Shown in pieces: positions 8,966 through 17,824 of a stretch of DNA of 64,000 nucleotides. Made by a program: the position numbers and the translations under genes. The notes beneath the pieces are model-generated. The model was not told where the DNA came from, did not search any database, and was given only the letters and a program-made list of their open reading frames with translations. Within the stretch, counting starts at the first letter, position 1. Every line of letters starts with the position of its first letter. Source of the DNA: an uncultured Ruminiclostridium sp. (GTDB lineage Bacteria; Bacillota; Clostridia; Oscillospirales; Acutalibacteraceae); NCBI GenBank assembly GCA_902490005.1, contig CABUCM010000004.1, positions 1-64,000 of the forward strand, read 5' to 3'.

Positions 8966-10351
8966 TTACTTTCCTACGCAAAAACGGTGGAACACCTGGT
9001 CCACCACCGCCTCGCTGGCCCGTTCGCCGGTCAGCTCTAAAAGCGCCTGGATCGCGCCCTCGATAGACACTGTCACCGCGTCCAGGGTCATTCCCATATT
9101 GAGGGCATCCAGCCCCTCCTCCACACAGGATAAGGCTTCCTTTGCCGCCTGCTGCTGGCGCTCCGTGGCTAAAATCCCTTGGGATGGGTCCAGCTCCCTG
9201 GTGCCGGCGACCTCCTCTAATGCCCTTTGCAGCCCGTCTAGGCCAGCGCCCTGAGAAGCAACTAAAAATACTATTTGTTTTATTTTAGATTTAATATACT
9301 TAATGTCTATTTTAGATTCCAAATCCGTTTTGTTGACCACGGCGATGGCGGGGGCCCCCTGAAGGGAATCCAGCAGCGCCTTATCGTCTTCGTTCAGCGC
9401 CTGGGAGGCGTCGAACACCGCCAGCACCAAATCCGCCGATTCCACCCGGTTTTTCGCCAGGTCCACGCCGATCCGCTCCACCCTGTCCTGGGTGGACCGG
9501 ATGCCCGCCGTGTCCGACAGGCGCAGGGTGATATCCCCCACCAAGACGGTTTCCTCCACCACATCCCGGGTAGTGCCGGGAATCTCCGTGACGATGGAAC
9601 GCTCGCACCCCGACAACAGATTCATCAGGGTGGATTTTCCAACATTGGGCCTGCCGGCGATCACCGTATTCAGCCCTTCCCGTATGGCCCGTCCGGCGTC
9701 GTACTGGCTTAAAAGCCTGGACAGGGCTTTTTTTCCGGCTTCCAGCCGGGCGGAAAGCTCTTCCCGTTCCACCTGGGGGATGTCCTCCTCCGGGTAATCC
9801 GCCCAGGCGGAAAGATGCGCCGCCGCGAAAATTAGGCTGTCCTTCACCGAGCCAATCGCCCTGTGGATCGCCCCATCCCTGCCCGCCAGCGCGGCCCTGG
9901 CGGCCTGGCGGCCCTTGGCGCCGATCATGTCCATCACGGATTCCGCCTCAGTCAGCCCCATTTTCCCATTGAGAAAGGCACGCCTGGTAAATTCTCCCGG
10001 CTGGGCGGCCTCTGCGCCAGCGTCCAGCACCGCCCGCAGCACCCGGCGGGTCAGATAAAGGCCGCCGTGGCAGGAAAACTCCACCACGTCCTCCCCGGTA
10101 TAGCTGTGAGGCGCCCGGAACACCAGGGCCACCGCCTCGTCAACCGCCTCGCCGTCCGCGACGATCCGGCCGTAGGCGGCGGTATAGCCGTCCAGGTTAG
10201 AAAGGGATTTTCCCTTTGCGCTTTGAAATACCCGGTCGCCCACCGCCAGCGCGTCCGCGCCGGAAACCCGGATCACGCCGATTCCCCCCACCCCTTGGGC
10301 GGTGGAAATGGCGGCAATGGTTTTTCCTTGTGTTATAGCTTTATTATTCAA
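8966..10351 (-). CDS. mnmE: tRNA modification GTPase MnmE
   Basis: GTPase partner of MnmG in U34 tRNA modification. The 461-aa protein has the formyl-THF-binding N-terminal domain (about 1-120), a helical domain, and an inserted G domain with G1 GRPNVGKST, G3 DTAGI and G4 NKTD. The C-terminus ends in FCVGK, the conserved Cys tail. Start is TTG at 10351, close behind a weak SD (AGGTGAG). An intrinsic terminator sits about 15 bp upstream of this start, leaving little room for a separate promoter. Confidence 0.96.
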   Translation of the reverse strand: MNNKAITQGKTIAAISTAQGVGGIGVIRVSGADALAVGDRVFQSAKGKSLSNLDGYTAAYGRIVADGEAVDEAVALVFRAPHSYTGEDVVEFSCHGGLYLTRRVLRAVLDAGAEAAQPGEFTRRAFLNGKMGLTEAESVMDMIGAKGRQAARAALAGRDGAIHRAIGSVKDSLIFAAAHLSAWADYPEEDIPQVEREELSARLEAGKKALSRLLSQYDAGRAIREGLNTVIAGRPNVGKSTLMNLLSGCERSIVTEIPGTTRDVVEETVLVGDITLRLSDTAGIRSTQDRVERIGVDLAKNRVESADLVLAVFDASQALNEDDKALLDSLQGAPAIAVVNKTDLESKIDIKYIKSKIKQIVFLVASQGAGLDGLQRALEEVAGTRELDPSQGILATERQQQAAKEALSCVEEGLDALNMGMTLDAVTVSIEGAIQALLELTGERASEAVVDQVFHRFCVGK

Positions 10352-10365
10352 TCCTGCTCACCTAC

Positions 10366-10394
10366 AAAAAACGGCGATTCATGTTGAATCGCCG
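10366..10394 (-). terminator. Terminator at the jag-mnmE junction
   Basis: On the minus strand the stem CGGCGATTCA / TGAATCGCCG with a three-base loop is followed directly by TTTTTT. It ends the rpmH-rnpA-yidD-yidC-jag unit, but lies in the short leader of mnmE, so expression of mnmE may rely on read-through. Confidence 0.8.
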
Positions 10395-10412
10395 CTCTGT
10401 TACTTTTGATTA

Positions 10413-11327
10413 TTATTCACCTTTTGGGGGCGCTACCTTCCCATACAGGGGAGAAACCGGCGATTCATCCTTCACAGGCTTCTTCTCCCGCGCCGGCTTC
10501 GGCTGGGCCGGAATCCCGGGCACAATCTTTTCATAAGCCGCAGCGTTCTTTTTCGCCTCCGGCTTTATCTCAGGGCGGGGCTGAAATCCGGCGTTTTCCG
10601 TTCTGCCGCCATCCTGCCCCTGGGGACGGGGGCGGTAATTGTTGTTTCTCGGCCTGCCGCCATCCCTGCGGGGACGGAAATTCTGCTTTACCTTTGGATC
10701 GGGGCCAATCACCACATGGCGTCCCATATCCTCCCCCTCGGACCAGGAAACCGCGCCGCTGACTTTCTGCACCGTGGTATGGATGATCCTTCTCTCATAG
10801 GGGTTCATAGGCTCCAAAGAGCTGTTTCTTCCGGTTTTCACCGCCTTGATGGCCATCTTTCTAGCCAGGCTTTCCAGGGTTTTTTCTCTCTTTTCCCGGT
10901 AATTGCCTGTGTTAATGGTGATCCGGTAATAAGAGTTGTCCACATGGTTGGCGACCAGCCCGGTCAGGTACTGTAAGGCGTCAAGGGTCTCTCCCCTGTG
11001 GCCGATGACAAAACCGATATTGTCACCGGAAAGGTTCAATACCGCGCCGCCTTCCACTTCCTCAATGGTAATCTGAACGCCCTGAGCGCCCATTTTTTCC
11101 AAAATCTCCCGCAGGTAATCCGCCGCCGCGGAAGCCGGGGTAATGGAAATAAAGGCCCTCACCTTGGCGGGGGCGCCGCCGAACAAACCGAATTTTTTCT
11201 TTTCGGGCATTTGCAAAATTTCAAATTCTACCTCATGGGTTTCCATACCAAGCTGCGCGCAGGCAGCTTCCTGCGCTTCCAATACGGTCGCGCCGATACC
11301 AATTGCTTCTCTTTCCAAAAAGCTCAC
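10413..11327 (-). CDS. jag: RNA-binding protein Jag/KhpB
   Basis: SpoIIIJ-associated RNA-binding protein (KhpB/EloR) implicated in cell elongation and sporulation. The 304-aa protein has the Jag N-domain (1-50), a type II KH domain with the GxxG loop in FVIGHRGETLDALQYL, and an R3H domain (YERRIIHTTVQ). After about residue 205 there is a long disordered tail rich in Arg, Asn, Pro and Gly, then Lys/Pro. The tail is longer than in B. subtilis Jag and may add RNA affinity. It follows yidC with a 7-bp gap, the usual pairing. Confidence 0.95.
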   Translation of the reverse strand: MSFLEREAIGIGATVLEAQEAACAQLGMETHEVEFEILQMPEKKKFGLFGGAPAKVRAFISITPASAAADYLREILEKMGAQGVQITIEEVEGGAVLNLSGDNIGFVIGHRGETLDALQYLTGLVANHVDNSYYRITINTGNYREKREKTLESLARKMAIKAVKTGRNSSLEPMNPYERRIIHTTVQKVSGAVSWSEGEDMGRHVVIGPDPKVKQNFRPRRDGGRPRNNNYRPRPQGQDGGRTENAGFQPRPEIKPEAKKNAAAYEKIVPGIPAQPKPAREKKPVKDESPVSPLYGKVAPPKGE

Positions 11328-11334
11328 CCCTCTT

Positions 11335-12390
11335 TTAACCCTTCTTGCTTCCTAAATAATCACTGGTGGATTTATTGGGTCCCTTTTTCTTACCAGATGA
11401 TTTTTTAGCGCCCTGCTGCTCCGCTGCCTTTTTGGAGGAAGGAAGGCTCCCCTGGTTTCTGGGACCCTCCGGCAAGGCGATCATTTTTACTTTCTGTTCC
11501 TCAAGTTCTCTCAGCGCGATTCTTCCCGCCTCCTGCTTGGCGATCATCGCGTCCGCGTTATAGAAGATATTCAAAACCCAGGTCTGTCCAAAAGTCAGTA
11601 CCGTGTTGATGATCCAGTAGAAGCCCACGGCCGCCGGTACGGTATAAGCGATCCACGCGGAGAACAGGGGCAGAATAAACATCATCCATTTCATGCAGCC
11701 CTGCATGGCCATCTGGTTTCCGGTGATCTTCGGCATGAGCCACTGGGTTAAAATAGAACTGGCCAGGCACAGCACGGGAACCAGCCACAGCATAGAGCCA
11801 AAGGAGCTTCCCTGGGGGGTATCCAAAAGATTCAGGCCCAAGAAATTAAAACCCTGGCCGAAGGAAGAAATGCTGGCGGCCTCATCGGCGGAAAACATGG
11901 GCAGGAAATCCTTAAAAAACCCAAAATGCTTTACCAGGTCGATTTCCCCGTAAAAACCGCTGAACAGGTTTCCCACGCCGGGCACCTTCTGCAGCAGCTG
12001 CATCGCCTCTGAAACCTTGTCCCCGGCGATATGCAGGGTATTCTGCAGGGGGTTTACCACGGAATAGTAAATGCCCATCATAATAATCAGAGGGACGATG
12101 GAGGTCAGGCAGCCCCCCATGGGGTTGACCCCCTCCTGTTGGTACAGCTTCTGCATTTCCTCTGACATTTTTTGCTTGTTATCCGCATATTTTTTCTGAA
12201 TTTCTTTCTGTTTTCCCTGCATCCTGGCATTATTCGCCATGGATTTCTGCTGCTTAATGGAAAACGGAAACATGATAATTTTCAATACAATGGTAAATAG
12301 AATAATCGAGACACCGTAATTTTTGGTGAACTCATAAAAAAACCAAAGAAGATAACCGAAAACGTTACCTATCCAACTAAAAACCTGCAT
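11335..12390 (-). CDS. yidC: Membrane protein insertase YidC/OxaA
   Basis: Inserts proteins into the cytoplasmic membrane, with or without SecYEG. The 351-aa protein has five predicted membrane segments: two near residues 10-40, one near 105-125, and two in 215-290 (the last being AAVGFYWIINTVLTF). A basic cytoplasmic loop (KQQKSMANNARMQGKQKEIQ) follows the second. The C-terminus is Lys-rich. I see no lipobox at the N-terminus, unlike B. subtilis SpoIIIJ. Its place between yidD and jag is conserved. Confidence 0.95.
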   Translation of the reverse strand: MQVFSWIGNVFGYLLWFFYEFTKNYGVSIILFTIVLKIIMFPFSIKQQKSMANNARMQGKQKEIQKKYADNKQKMSEEMQKLYQQEGVNPMGGCLTSIVPLIIMMGIYYSVVNPLQNTLHIAGDKVSEAMQLLQKVPGVGNLFSGFYGEIDLVKHFGFFKDFLPMFSADEAASISSFGQGFNFLGLNLLDTPQGSSFGSMLWLVPVLCLASSILTQWLMPKITGNQMAMQGCMKWMMFILPLFSAWIAYTVPAAVGFYWIINTVLTFGQTWVLNIFYNADAMIAKQEAGRIALRELEEQKVKMIALPEGPRNQGSLPSSKKAAEQQGAKKSSGKKKGPNKSTSDYLGSKKG

Positions 12391-12434
12391 ACCTGCGATT
12401 TTCCTCCCAACGCCGCCGGACCGGCGGCCGGCCG

Positions 12435-12677
12435 TTACTTTTTATTCTTTTTTCTTTTTTCCTTTTTCTCCGGAACCGGGTCGTAGCCACCCTTGGAAAA
12501 AGGGTTGCACCTTAAGATCCGCCAAAGGGCCAGCAATCCGCCCTTCAGCGCGCCGAAGCGTTCAATTGCCTGCAAGCCGTAATTAGAACAGGTGGGATAA
12601 TACTTGCAGCAGGGCTTGCTTAATGGGGAAATAGCCCTTTGATAAAACCGGATAAACCAAATAAGCGGGCGCTTCAT
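12435..12677 (-). CDS. yidD: Membrane protein insertion efficiency factor YidD
   Basis: Small membrane-associated protein that aids YidC-dependent insertion. The 80-aa product starts MKRPLIWFIRFYQRAISPL and has the family core CKYYPTCSNYGLQAIERFG with three Cys, then RCNPFSKGGYDPVP. Its ATG overlaps the rnpA stop (ATGA). An in-frame start 19 codons upstream lies inside rnpA and is less likely. Confidence 0.94.
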   Translation of the reverse strand: MKRPLIWFIRFYQRAISPLSKPCCKYYPTCSNYGLQAIERFGALKGGLLALWRILRCNPFSKGGYDPVPEKKEKRKKNKK

Positions 12678-13009
12678 TTGAAAACTCCCGCCTCTTTCAG
12701 CTGCTTTGTCATTGCCCTCTTTACGGCGTCGCACTTTACGAAAGGCGTTTTTCCCCGGGCCACAAAAACAAAATCGTATCCTGTTTTTAATTCCGGTGCA
12801 ATCAGCCGGAACGCTTCCCTCATAATCCTGCGGGACCGGTTCCGCTGTACCGCGATTCCGGTTTTCTTGCTGGTAGTAAACCCGATACGCAGGCTTGATT
12901 CCCGATTTTTCATCACATAAGTAACTAAAACAGGAGAAACATAAGATTTTCCCCTGTGGTAAAGCCGGCGAAAATCCCTATTTTCTTTCAGCGTGGTATA
13001 CGGTTTCAT
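12674..13009 (-). CDS. rnpA: Ribonuclease P protein component
   Basis: Protein subunit of RNase P, which matures tRNA 5' ends. The 111-aa form starts at ATG 13009 after GGGGAG, giving MKPYTTLKENRDFRRLYHRG. The family signature RNRSRRIMREAFR (about residues 55-67) is present. A longer frame to 13066 exists, but its start lacks a ribosome-binding site. The gap to rpmH (13010-13163) holds a GC-rich inverted repeat (about 13083-13108). Confidence 0.95.
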   Translation of the reverse strand: MKPYTTLKENRDFRRLYHRGKSYVSPVLVTYVMKNRESSLRIGFTTSKKTGIAVQRNRSRRIMREAFRLIAPELKTGYDFVFVARGKTPFVKCDAVKRAMTKQLKEAGVFK

Positions 13010-13163
13010 TTGCTCCCCTGTTTTTCGTTTCACGAAATTCAATTCCGCGTCCTTGTCCTTTTTCATCCATCATTTCAAAGCTTTTCGGCAGGCGGCAATT
13101 CCGCCTGCTTTCTTTTTCCGTTAAAAGCCTGGAATTCAGCCAATATTAATGAAAAAGAGTCCA

Positions 13164-13298
13164 TTAATAAGAAAGGCGCTTTCTTCCCTTTGCCCTGCGG
13201 CGAGCCAATACTTTGCGGCCGTTTCTGTCAGCCATTCTTTTTCTGAAGCCATGCTCCTTTTTTCTATGGAGCTTCTTAGGCTGGTAAGTTCTCAGCAT
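13164..13298 (-). CDS. rpmH: 50S ribosomal protein L34
   Basis: The 44-aa product MLRTYQPKKLHRKKEHGF...RRRAKGRKRLSY is the full-length L34. The ATG at 13298 follows a GGGGGG ribosome-binding site; an in-frame extension to 13361 has none. First gene of the rpmH-rnpA-yidD-yidC-jag unit, reading away from dnaA as in most bacteria. Confidence 0.98.
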   Translation of the reverse strand: MLRTYQPKKLHRKKEHGFRKRMADRNGRKVLARRRAKGRKRLSY

Positions 13299-13338
13299 GA
13301 GTAACCCCCCTTTCCAGCGTAAAACCTTGCAATTTAGC

Positions 13339-13368
13339 ATTATATATGAAAAACAGGCCAACTGTCAA
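13339..13368 (-). promoter_or_regulatory. rpmH promoter
   Basis: On the minus strand TTGACA (13363-13368), 18-bp spacer, TATAAT (13339-13344). Both hexamers match sigma-A consensus exactly. Confidence 0.85.
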
Positions 13369-13439
13369 CCTTTTAAAGGAAGATAAAAACTAATCCTCTC
13401 ATTTTTTTCCGGGTTTTAACCCAAAACCTAGTGAAGAAA

Positions 13440-13555
13440 AAGAGGGCTGTCCACAACATGATGAAATTTCACAAAAATAAAAAATTTTACTCCTTTTTCT
13501 TCCAAATGAAACATGTGGAAAACTATTTGTGTATTCCTTCAATTTGTGCTAAAAT
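13440..13555 (+). promoter_or_regulatory. oriC upstream part and putative dnaA promoter
   Basis: AT-rich rpmH-dnaA gap. DnaA-box-like sites: CTGTCCACA (13447-13455, 7/9) and, on the minus strand, TTTTCCACA (13514-13522, 8/9). A possible dnaA promoter is TTGTGT (13527-13532), 17-bp spacer, TAAAAT (13550-13555); the -35 is weak. The box next to the promoter would fit DnaA autoregulation. Confidence 0.55.
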
Positions 13556-13624
13556 GATTCTATATAGTGCCTGTCCGCCAAGAGCGGCTGCCTTTCATTA
13601 ATTAACCATCCGGAGGAAGATAGA

Positions 13625-14941
13625 ATGGAATCCTTTCACGAAGCATGGAATCTGATCTGCGATTACTGTAAGGCCCATATTACAGACGTCGCCTATAAGA
13701 CCTGGATCAGCCGGATCGAGCCCGTCAAGCTGGACTTTGACGCCGGGGACGCTATTTTAATGGTCCCCAACGAGTTTCACCGGCAAACCCTGAACCGCTG
13801 CTATATGCCCCTTTTAAATTCCGCCGTCAGCGAAATTTTCGGCTCCGGCATTAACATCATTTTCACCGTGCCCAACGAGGTGGATGAGAAAAAAGCGGAA
13901 ATCAACGATAACCTGGCCATCGATTCGGAATATGAATTTACCTTTGACACCTATATCGTCGGCTCCTCCAATAAGTTCGCCCACGCGGCGTCCCTGGCGG
14001 TGGCGGCCAACCCCGCCGGCGCCTATAACCCATTATTCATTTACGGAAACTCCGGCCTGGGAAAAACCCATCTGCTTTACGCCATCTGCAACGATTTAAA
14101 GCGCAGCCATCCGGAGATGACCACCCTGTACATAAAGGGCGATGATTTCACCAACGAGCTCATCGACGCCATACAGCATGGGACGACCTCCACCTTCCAT
14201 CAAAAATACCGGAAAACCGACGTGCTGCTGGTGGACGACATTCAGTTTATCGCGGGCAAGGATTCTACCCAGGAGGAATTTTTCCATACCTTCAATTCCC
14301 TTTATGAAGCGAAAAAGCAGATCGTCCTCACATCCGACCGCCCCCCAAAGGAAATCCAGACCCTGGAGGACAGGCTGCGCACCCGTTTTGAATGGGGCCT
14401 GATCGCGGACATCCAGCCTCCGGATTTTGAAACCCGGATCGCTATTATAAAAAGGAAAGCGGAAGCCCTGGATCTGGACCTTCCCAACGACATGTGCGAA
14501 TACATCGCCACCAGATTGAAAACCAATATCCGGCAGCTGGAAGGCGCGGTAAAGAAAATGAAAGCAAACTGGCTGTTAAACGGGGACGCGCCCACCATGG
14601 CCAACGCCCAGACCGCCATATCAGATATTTTGAACAACGACCAGCCGCCGCCGCTGACGGTAGAAAAGATTATTGAAGAGGTGGGCCGCACCTTCGGGGT
14701 TTCCCCGGACGATATCCGGTCCTCTAAGCGCAGCGCGAATATTTCCAGCGCCAGGCAGATCGCCGTTTACGTGGTGCGGGAGATCACCCAGCTTTCCATG
14801 ACCACCATCGGCGAGGAATTCGGCGGCAGGGACCACTCCACCGTGGTTTACGCGGTGCAGCAGGTAGAGAAAAACATGAAAAAAGATTCTAAAATGAAGG
14901 CTATGGTGGAGGATATCATCAAAAATATCCGGGACCGGTAA
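13625..14941 (+). CDS. dnaA: Chromosomal replication initiator DnaA
   Basis: AAA+ ATPase that binds DnaA boxes and opens oriC. The 438-aa protein has the N-terminal domain I (1-80), a short linker, Walker A GNSGLGKTHLL (about residue 142), Walker B VLLVDDIQFIAGK, and the C-terminal DNA-binding domain with the signature GRDHSTVVYA. GGAGGAAG precedes the ATG. It is the first gene of the plus-strand replichore side. Confidence 0.98.
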   Translation: MESFHEAWNLICDYCKAHITDVAYKTWISRIEPVKLDFDAGDAILMVPNEFHRQTLNRCYMPLLNSAVSEIFGSGINIIFTVPNEVDEKKAEINDNLAIDSEYEFTFDTYIVGSSNKFAHAASLAVAANPAGAYNPLFIYGNSGLGKTHLLYAICNDLKRSHPEMTTLYIKGDDFTNELIDAIQHGTTSTFHQKYRKTDVLLVDDIQFIAGKDSTQEEFFHTFNSLYEAKKQIVLTSDRPPKEIQTLEDRLRTRFEWGLIADIQPPDFETRIAIIKRKAEALDLDLPNDMCEYIATRLKTNIRQLEGAVKKMKANWLLNGDAPTMANAQTAISDILNNDQPPPLTVEKIIEEVGRTFGVSPDDIRSSKRSANISSARQIAVYVVREITQLSMTTIGEEFGGRDHSTVVYAVQQVEKNMKKDSKMKAMVEDIIKNIRDR

Positions 14942-15182
14942 TTTTTCACATCTCGGTGGATAAGCTTTCCACATTCCACAAAACCAGTGGAAAACCGGAC
15001 GCTTCCCTTTCTTTTGTTTTCCACTTTTTTTCCACATTCCACCAACATCCTTTCACAGGGATGTGAATAACCGTTTGATCCCCGTTTTTTTTCCACACCC
15101 CGGCCACATCCATTCCACAGGGGTTTGTTCGCCTTTCTTCCCACCCGCTCCCGGAAAAACGGGCTTTTCCACTTTTGCACGG
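14942..15182. other. oriC: oriC downstream part: DnaA-box cluster
   Basis: The dnaA-dnaN gap carries many DnaA-box-like 9-mers. Best: TTATTCACA (minus, 15062-15070), an exact TTATNCACA. Near matches: TTTTTCACA (14942-14950), TTATCCACC (minus, 14955-14963), TTTTCCACA (15028-15036 and 15089-15097), TTTTCCACT (15017-15025 and 15165-15173) and TTTTGCACG (15173-15181). The last two abut the GC stretch and unwinding element. Most boxes share one orientation. Confidence 0.85.
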
Positions 15183-15220
15183 CCCCTACTACTATTGCTA
15201 TTTATAAATACTATGCTATC
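15181..15220. other. DnaA-trio unwinding element
   Basis: GGCCCC (15181-15186) follows the final box pair, then CTA CTA CTA TTG CTA TTT starting at 15186. Read 3'-5' on the complementary strand this is GAT GAT GAT AAC GAT AAA, the DnaA-trio motif described at B. subtilis oriC, and it leads into an A/T-rich stretch. Order and spacing (boxes, GC stretch, trios, AT-rich DNA) match that origin. The dnaN promoter is not clear in the remaining 120 bp. Confidence 0.8.
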
Positions 15221-15340
15221 CTTTCCAGAAAGCGTATTTTCCTTTTCCAGGAGAAACCGGCTTTTCAAAGGGGGTACCCCCTCTATAAAGAAGCCTTCCG
15301 TGGAAAATAAAACCCAACACCAAGAAAGCAGGAGGTTTTT

Positions 15341-16462
15341 ATGAAAATTAATTGTCAAAAATCTCAGTTGGTGGAAGCGGTCTCCAATGTGCAGAGAGCC
15401 GTTTCTTCAAAATCCACCTTAGCCGCGTTAGAGGGAATTCTGCTGAAAACCACGCCTGACGGCGATTTGAAACTATGCGGCTATGACCTGGAACTGGGCA
15501 TCACCACGGTGATCGAGGCCCAGGTGGACGAGCCGGGCGAGGTGGTCCTCAGCGCCCGGCTGTTCGGCGACATTGTGAGAAGGCTTCCCGACGATACGGT
15601 TTCCATCCTGGTGGATGAAAAAATGATTACCCAGATCACCTGCGGCGCTTCGGAATTTTCCATTGTGGGCATTCCCAGCTCCGAATATCCTGAGCTGCCT
15701 TCCGTGGAAGGGGCCTCCAGTATCGACCTGACCAGCCCGGTATTAAAAAGCATGATCCGCCAGACGCTGTTCGCGGTGGCGGATACCGACGCCAAGCCCG
15801 TGCATACCGGCACCCTGTTCAGCATTGAAAACGGGATCATCCGGCTGGTGTCTGTGGACGGCTACCGCCTGGCCATGCGGACGGAAATGATTAACCTGAA
15901 GTTCGAGGAAGAGGATGAAATCCGGTTTGTGGTGCCTGGAAAGACGCTGTCAGAGGTAATCAAGCTTCTTCCGGACCAGGACGAAAACGTGGAAATTCTC
16001 ATTGGGCGCAGGCACATCGTCTTTAAGATTGAGAAATATTCCGTGATCTCCCGGCTGCTGGAAGGGGAATTTTTAGATTACAAGGCGGCGGTTCCCGCCC
16101 AGTTCACCACCGAGGTTACGGTGAATACCAGAAGCATGATCGACAGCGTGGAGCGCGTCTCCCTGCTGATTACCGACCGGCTGAAAAGCCCGGTGCGGTG
16201 CATTTTCGCGGAGGACGGGGAAATCAAGATTTCCTGCGTTACCTCCATCGGCAAGGCCAACGACGAAATTTCCGCCCAAATCGACGGGCCGGAGGTGGAA
16301 ATTGGCTTTAATAACCGTTACCTGCTGGACGCCCTGCGGAACGCGGATACGGATGAGGTCAAGGTACAGCTTACAGGGCCGGTAAGCCCCATGAAGATCG
16401 TCCCCACAAAGGGGGATTCCTTCCTGTTCCTGGTGCTGCCCGTCCGCCTGAAGCAGGAATAA
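15341..16462 (+). CDS. dnaN: DNA polymerase III beta subunit (sliding clamp)
   Basis: Ring-shaped clamp that tethers polymerase to DNA. The 373-aa protein has three repeated clamp folds of about 120 residues. It shows the family features QKSQLVEAVSNVQRAVSSK at the N-terminus and a C-terminal PMKIVPTKGDSFLFLVLPVRL. AGGAGG precedes the ATG. It heads the run dnaN-yaaA-recF-remB-gyrB. Confidence 0.98.
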   Translation: MKINCQKSQLVEAVSNVQRAVSSKSTLAALEGILLKTTPDGDLKLCGYDLELGITTVIEAQVDEPGEVVLSARLFGDIVRRLPDDTVSILVDEKMITQITCGASEFSIVGIPSSEYPELPSVEGASSIDLTSPVLKSMIRQTLFAVADTDAKPVHTGTLFSIENGIIRLVSVDGYRLAMRTEMINLKFEEEDEIRFVVPGKTLSEVIKLLPDQDENVEILIGRRHIVFKIEKYSVISRLLEGEFLDYKAAVPAQFTTEVTVNTRSMIDSVERVSLLITDRLKSPVRCIFAEDGEIKISCVTSIGKANDEISAQIDGPEVEIGFNNRYLLDALRNADTDEVKVQLTGPVSPMKIVPTKGDSFLFLVLPVRLKQE

Positions 16463-16471
16463 GGAGCTTTC

Positions 16472-16687
16472 ATGAAAAAAGAACAAATCCATATTGACAC
16501 GGAATTTATCCGTTTAGATTCCCTATTAAAGCTTTCCGGCGGCGCGGTCACCGGCGGCCAGGCCAAGGTTGTGATTCAAGGCGGCCAGGTTTTGGTGAAC
16601 GGTCAGGTTTGTACCATGCGGGGCAAAAAGATGCGCCCTGGGGATACCGCCCAGATCGGGGACTTATTGATTGAGGTGCTGGCTTAA
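16472..16687 (+). CDS. yaaA: S4-domain RNA-binding protein YaaA
   Basis: Small RNA-binding protein with one S4 fold (71 aa). The core FIRLDSLLKLSGGAVTGGQAK and VIQGGQVLVNGQ segment is typical of the family between dnaN and recF; the B. subtilis protein acts in ribosome assembly. It ends one base before the recF GTG, so the two are probably coupled. Confidence 0.92.
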   Translation: MKKEQIHIDTEFIRLDSLLKLSGGAVTGGQAKVVIQGGQVLVNGQVCTMRGKKMRPGDTAQIGDLLIEVLA

Positions 16688-17794
16688 GTGAAGGTCAACC
16701 GGCTTGGATTTCGGAATTACCGCAATTTAAAAGAGAATGAATTGGTCCCGGGACCGGACGTCAACGTGATTTACGGGGACAACGCCCAGGGAAAAACCAA
16801 TCTGCTGGAGGCTGTTTGGCTGTTTACCGGGGGGCGTTCCTTCCGGGGCGCCAAGGACCAGGAGCTGATCGCCTTTTCAGAGCCGTCCGGCGCGCGCCTT
16901 ACGCTGGATTTCGAGGCGGAGGAACGGGAGCAGAACGCGAAAATCACCATCGACGGGACGCTGAAAAAACGGGCGGCCCAGCTCAACGGGGTGAACCAGC
17001 CGGCGGCTTCGGCGCTGATTGGAAAATTCTGCGCCGTGGTATTTTCCCCGGACCACCTGTCCCTGGTTAAGGAAGGCCCTTCTATGCGGCGGAAATTCAT
17101 TGACGCGGCCCTCTGCCAGAAAAAGCCGGCCTATGCCAAGCTGCTGAACCAATACAGCCGGACCCTGGCCCAGAGGAATACCCTGCTGAAGGATATTTCC
17201 TTTCATTCCGAGCTTTTGGAAACCCTGGAAATTTGGGATGAAAAGCTTGCCAGGCTTGGAGCGGCCATTACCATAGAACGAAAGCGGTACGTTGAAAGGC
17301 TTTCCCAGGCCGCCGGGGAAATTTACGACGGCATTTCCAAGGGGAAGGAACAGTTTACAGCCTCCTATGACAGCGCCCTGGTAAAAAATGGCCTGGATGA
17401 GGCCGGGTATGGGGAATTTCTCTGCTCTCTTTTCAAAAACGGGCGGAAAGAGGACCTAAACGCCGGGTTCACCACCAAGGGACCCCACCGGGACGACCTG
17501 TCGGTAAAAATACAGGAAAAATCAGCCAGGGAATACGGCTCCCAGGGTCAGCAGCGTTCCTGCGTGCTGGCGTTAAAGCTGGCGGAAGCCTCCCTTCTGG
17601 CGGAAGGGCTGGGGGAAAAACCGGTGATTTTGCTGGACGACGTAATGAGCGAGCTGGACGCCTCCAGGCAGGATTACCTGCTGAATAAGATTCAGGGATG
17701 GCAGGTGTTTATTACCTGCTGCGACCCCAATTCGATATTGGGCCTGTCCCAGGGTAAAACCTTTTTTGTGAAAGACGGGACGGTCCAGCCTTAG
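16688..17794 (+). CDS. recF: DNA replication and repair protein RecF
   Basis: SMC-like ATPase that helps load RecA at gaps. The 368-aa protein has Walker A in YGDNAQGKTNLLEAVW (about residues 30-45), the ABC signature YGSQGQQRSCVLALKLAE and Walker B VILLDDVMSELD. The start is GTG immediately after the yaaA stop. Length is normal. Confidence 0.97.
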   Translation: MKVNRLGFRNYRNLKENELVPGPDVNVIYGDNAQGKTNLLEAVWLFTGGRSFRGAKDQELIAFSEPSGARLTLDFEAEEREQNAKITIDGTLKKRAAQLNGVNQPAASALIGKFCAVVFSPDHLSLVKEGPSMRRKFIDAALCQKKPAYAKLLNQYSRTLAQRNTLLKDISFHSELLETLEIWDEKLARLGAAITIERKRYVERLSQAAGEIYDGISKGKEQFTASYDSALVKNGLDEAGYGEFLCSLFKNGRKEDLNAGFTTKGPHRDDLSVKIQEKSAREYGSQGQQRSCVLALKLAEASLLAEGLGEKPVILLDDVMSELDASRQDYLLNKIQGWQVFITCCDPNSILGLSQGKTFFVKDGTVQP

Positions 17795-17824
17795 GAGATT
17801 CCATTTTCAGAGGAGAGCAGAAAT

